Source of the DNA: Cladorhizidae sp. MBARI D1340-BT2
Taxonomy: Eukaryota > Porifera > Demospongiae > Poecilosclerida > Cladorhizidae
Length of the DNA: 64,000 bases
Reading direction: 5' to 3'
NCBI GenBank assembly: GCA_028752905.1
Contig: JAQNBH010000015.1
Coordinates: 13,158,036-13,222,035, forward strand
Part shown: positions 62,115 to 64,000 of the stretch, piece by piece
Position numbering within the stretch: position 1 is the first letter of the stretch
Layout of the letters: the number at the start of each line of letters is the position of its first letter
The notes under the pieces: generated by a model
Seen by the model: only the letters and a program-made list of their open reading frames with translations
What the model was told of the DNA's origin: nothing
Database searches by the model: none
Position numbers and translations under genes: made by a program

Positions 62115-62945
62115 GATAAGCACCCCAACACCTGTCATCTGGAGCAATGCCCAAGAGGTGTAGATCACTCCCCAACACCTGTCATCTGGAGCAATGCCCA
62201 AGAGGTGTAGATCACACCACAACACCTGTCATCTGGAGCAATGCCCAAGAGGTGAAGATCACACCCCAACACCTGCATCTGGAGCAATGCCCAAGGTGTA
62301 GATCACACCCCAACACCTGTCATCTGGAGCAATGCCCAAGAGGTGTAGATCACCCCAACACCTGTCATCTGGAGCAATGCCCAAGAGGTGTAGATCACAC
62401 CCCAACACCTGTCATCTGGAGCAATGCCCAAGAGGTGTAGATCACACCCCAACACCTGTCATCTGGAGCAATGCCCAAGAGGTGTAGATCACACCACAAC
62501 ACCTGTCATCTGGAGCAATGCCCAAGAGGTGAAGATCACACCCCAACACCTGCATCTGGAGCAATGCCCAAGGTGTAGATCACACCCCAACACCTGTCAT
62601 CTGGAGCAATGCCCAAGAGGTGTAGATCACCCCAACACCTGTCATCTGGAGCAATGCCCAAGAGGTGTAGATCACACCCCAACACCTGTCATCTGGAGCA
62701 ATGCCCAAGAGGTGTAGATCACACCCCAACACCTGTCATCTGGAGCAATGCCCAAGAGGTGTAGATCACACCACAACACCTGTCATCTGGAGCAATGCCC
62801 AAGAGGTGTAGATCACGACCCCAACACCTGTCATCTGGAGCAATGCCCAAGAGGTGTACATCACACCCCAACACCTGTCATCTGGAGCAATGCCCAAGAG
62901 GCGTAGATCACACCCCAACACCTGTCATCTGGAGCAATGCCCAAG
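62115..62945. repeat. 47-bp tandem array with a 277-bp higher-order repeat
   Basis: Unit ACACCTGTCATCTGGAGCAA with GCCCAAGAGGTGTAGATCAC; about 18 units. The block starting at 62147 repeats from 62424 with the same order of shortened units. Confidence 0.95.
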
Positions 62946-64000
62946 AAGTATGTGAGAGACTGAGCTCACAGTCAAATCAAAAGCTCCGTATTGGAAGCTC
63001 ACCTGACCGGTAGGAAGACAACTGGTATGAGGATCTGGTGGGAAATCAGAAGCTCTCCTGTGGCTGGAAGGCTATATGTATGCAGCAGTTGTAGCTTCCA
63101 AGCAGTCTTCCAGGTATGATCCGAAGAGTCAGGGAGAGTGGGAGAAGAAAGAGTTGCGCTACCTTCTGTAGCATGGAGTCAAGAACGCATCAGCACACGT
63201 TAAGGATACTTGCTCTTGTCCACAGAGTTTGCCATCTTGCTCTAATGGCTAGGTTAGAATTGTGCCTGGGTGTGTGGTTTCAGTGAACTCCAGAGAACTT
63301 ATATCCCAGGAGCTCCCAGGTTTCATCCAGGATTTTTCAACTGGGAACTGGGGAAGGGGGGGATTCAGCAGGAACGGTACGCAGATATATTAGTCAGTAC
63401 TACTGTGCAGCCCCCCACATTACACGATTGGTGAGGGGGGGATTTATGCCACTGACTTGATTGGATGACGTGAAAGGGTCTGACCACGTGGGTTTATTAT
63501 AAAATAAATGTATGCTATGGTCCTGATTCATACACTAATATATATATACAGCCCATTCAACATGCTTGCTAATTGTTTTTCCATGCATGTTGACGGTAAT
63601 TTATAATCAGTAATGCACTATCACAGTAAAGAAATGCCCTTCATTGTGGTAAACTGGTTAATAGAGTTAACAATAACTGTTGTTACTGTATTGCTGTAAA
63701 CTTCCTGCGTAGCCAACCATTTGACTTTACTCTGTATAAATGCAACTAGTTACAATAACTCTACACTACTAGTCCTTGATCAGTGCCACTAGTCCAAGGC
63801 TAGTGGAATAGTGTTGAGCAGATCTCACCCTCATACTGTTAATGTCTAATGGCTGTAAAATAGAAGTTCTGCACAGTCAACTTGCATTTGAACTTTGGTA
63901 TTAGTGAGGGGAGGGGGGGGGGGGATCCTGAGTGGGAGGGTTTCAACCCCCCGACCCCTCCTCCCCCACTTGGATGAAACCCTGGCCCTCTAGTTGGTTG
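62946..64000. other. Unique sequence at right edge, no gene recognised
   Basis: Includes G/C runs near 63348, 63434 and 63910-63962. No CPSF2 5' exon recognised. Confidence 0.4.

Overview
This is a metazoan nuclear genomic window: spliced genes with GT-AG introns, animal-type housekeeping genes, and a very heavy load of minisatellites and DNA transposons. The kinds of transposon present (piggyBac/TTAA elements, pogo/Tigger, Helitron, PIF/Harbinger-like) and the HIRAN-like ORF remind me of an invertebrate, perhaps a sponge. That placement is inference only; no rRNA or mitochondrial marker is present.

Three genes can be reconstructed by exon phase and homology. (1) The C-terminal half of dipeptidyl peptidase 3 (DPP3, family M49) is on the + strand in nine exons, 4653-34117. 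It carries the HELLGH zinc motif and the EECRAE motif; the 5' exons lie upstream of the window. (2) A small three-exon + strand gene, 34730-35740, encodes a secreted protein: signal peptide, 12-cysteine IGFBP-type domain, Thr/Ser/Asn-rich stalk and a second Cys-rich module. (3) The C-terminal part of CPSF2 (CPSF100, mRNA 3'-end processing) is on the - strand in seven recognised exons, 54743 down to 38235, and converges on the other two. Its 5' exons and its last coding exon were not found. All internal phases match in the DPP3 and CPSF2 models.

The remaining DNA is mostly intron filled with over thirty tandem arrays (unit lengths about 22-82 bp, some with higher-order structure), microsatellites and two long polypyrimidine tracts. 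DPP3 intron 15685-30530 holds a 39-bp satellite whose unit contains two TTAA sites. Five TTAA-flanked elements have inserted there, including a decayed piggyBac, two of them back to back sharing one TTAA and one with a 0.3-kb-arm palindrome. The same intron carries a 2.7-kb pogo/Tigger element with a broken transposase and an antisense HIRAN-like ORF. A PIF/Harbinger-like element sits in the first array, with a second copy at the left edge. A short Helitron lies between two related arrays in a CPSF2 intron.

A further theme is a hairpin repeat with long inverted arms. It occurs once as a simple hairpin (40079-40191) and elsewhere as arms enclosing or ending a large satellite (59586-60780; 42746-43240). 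This suggests that hairpin cores can expand into minisatellites.
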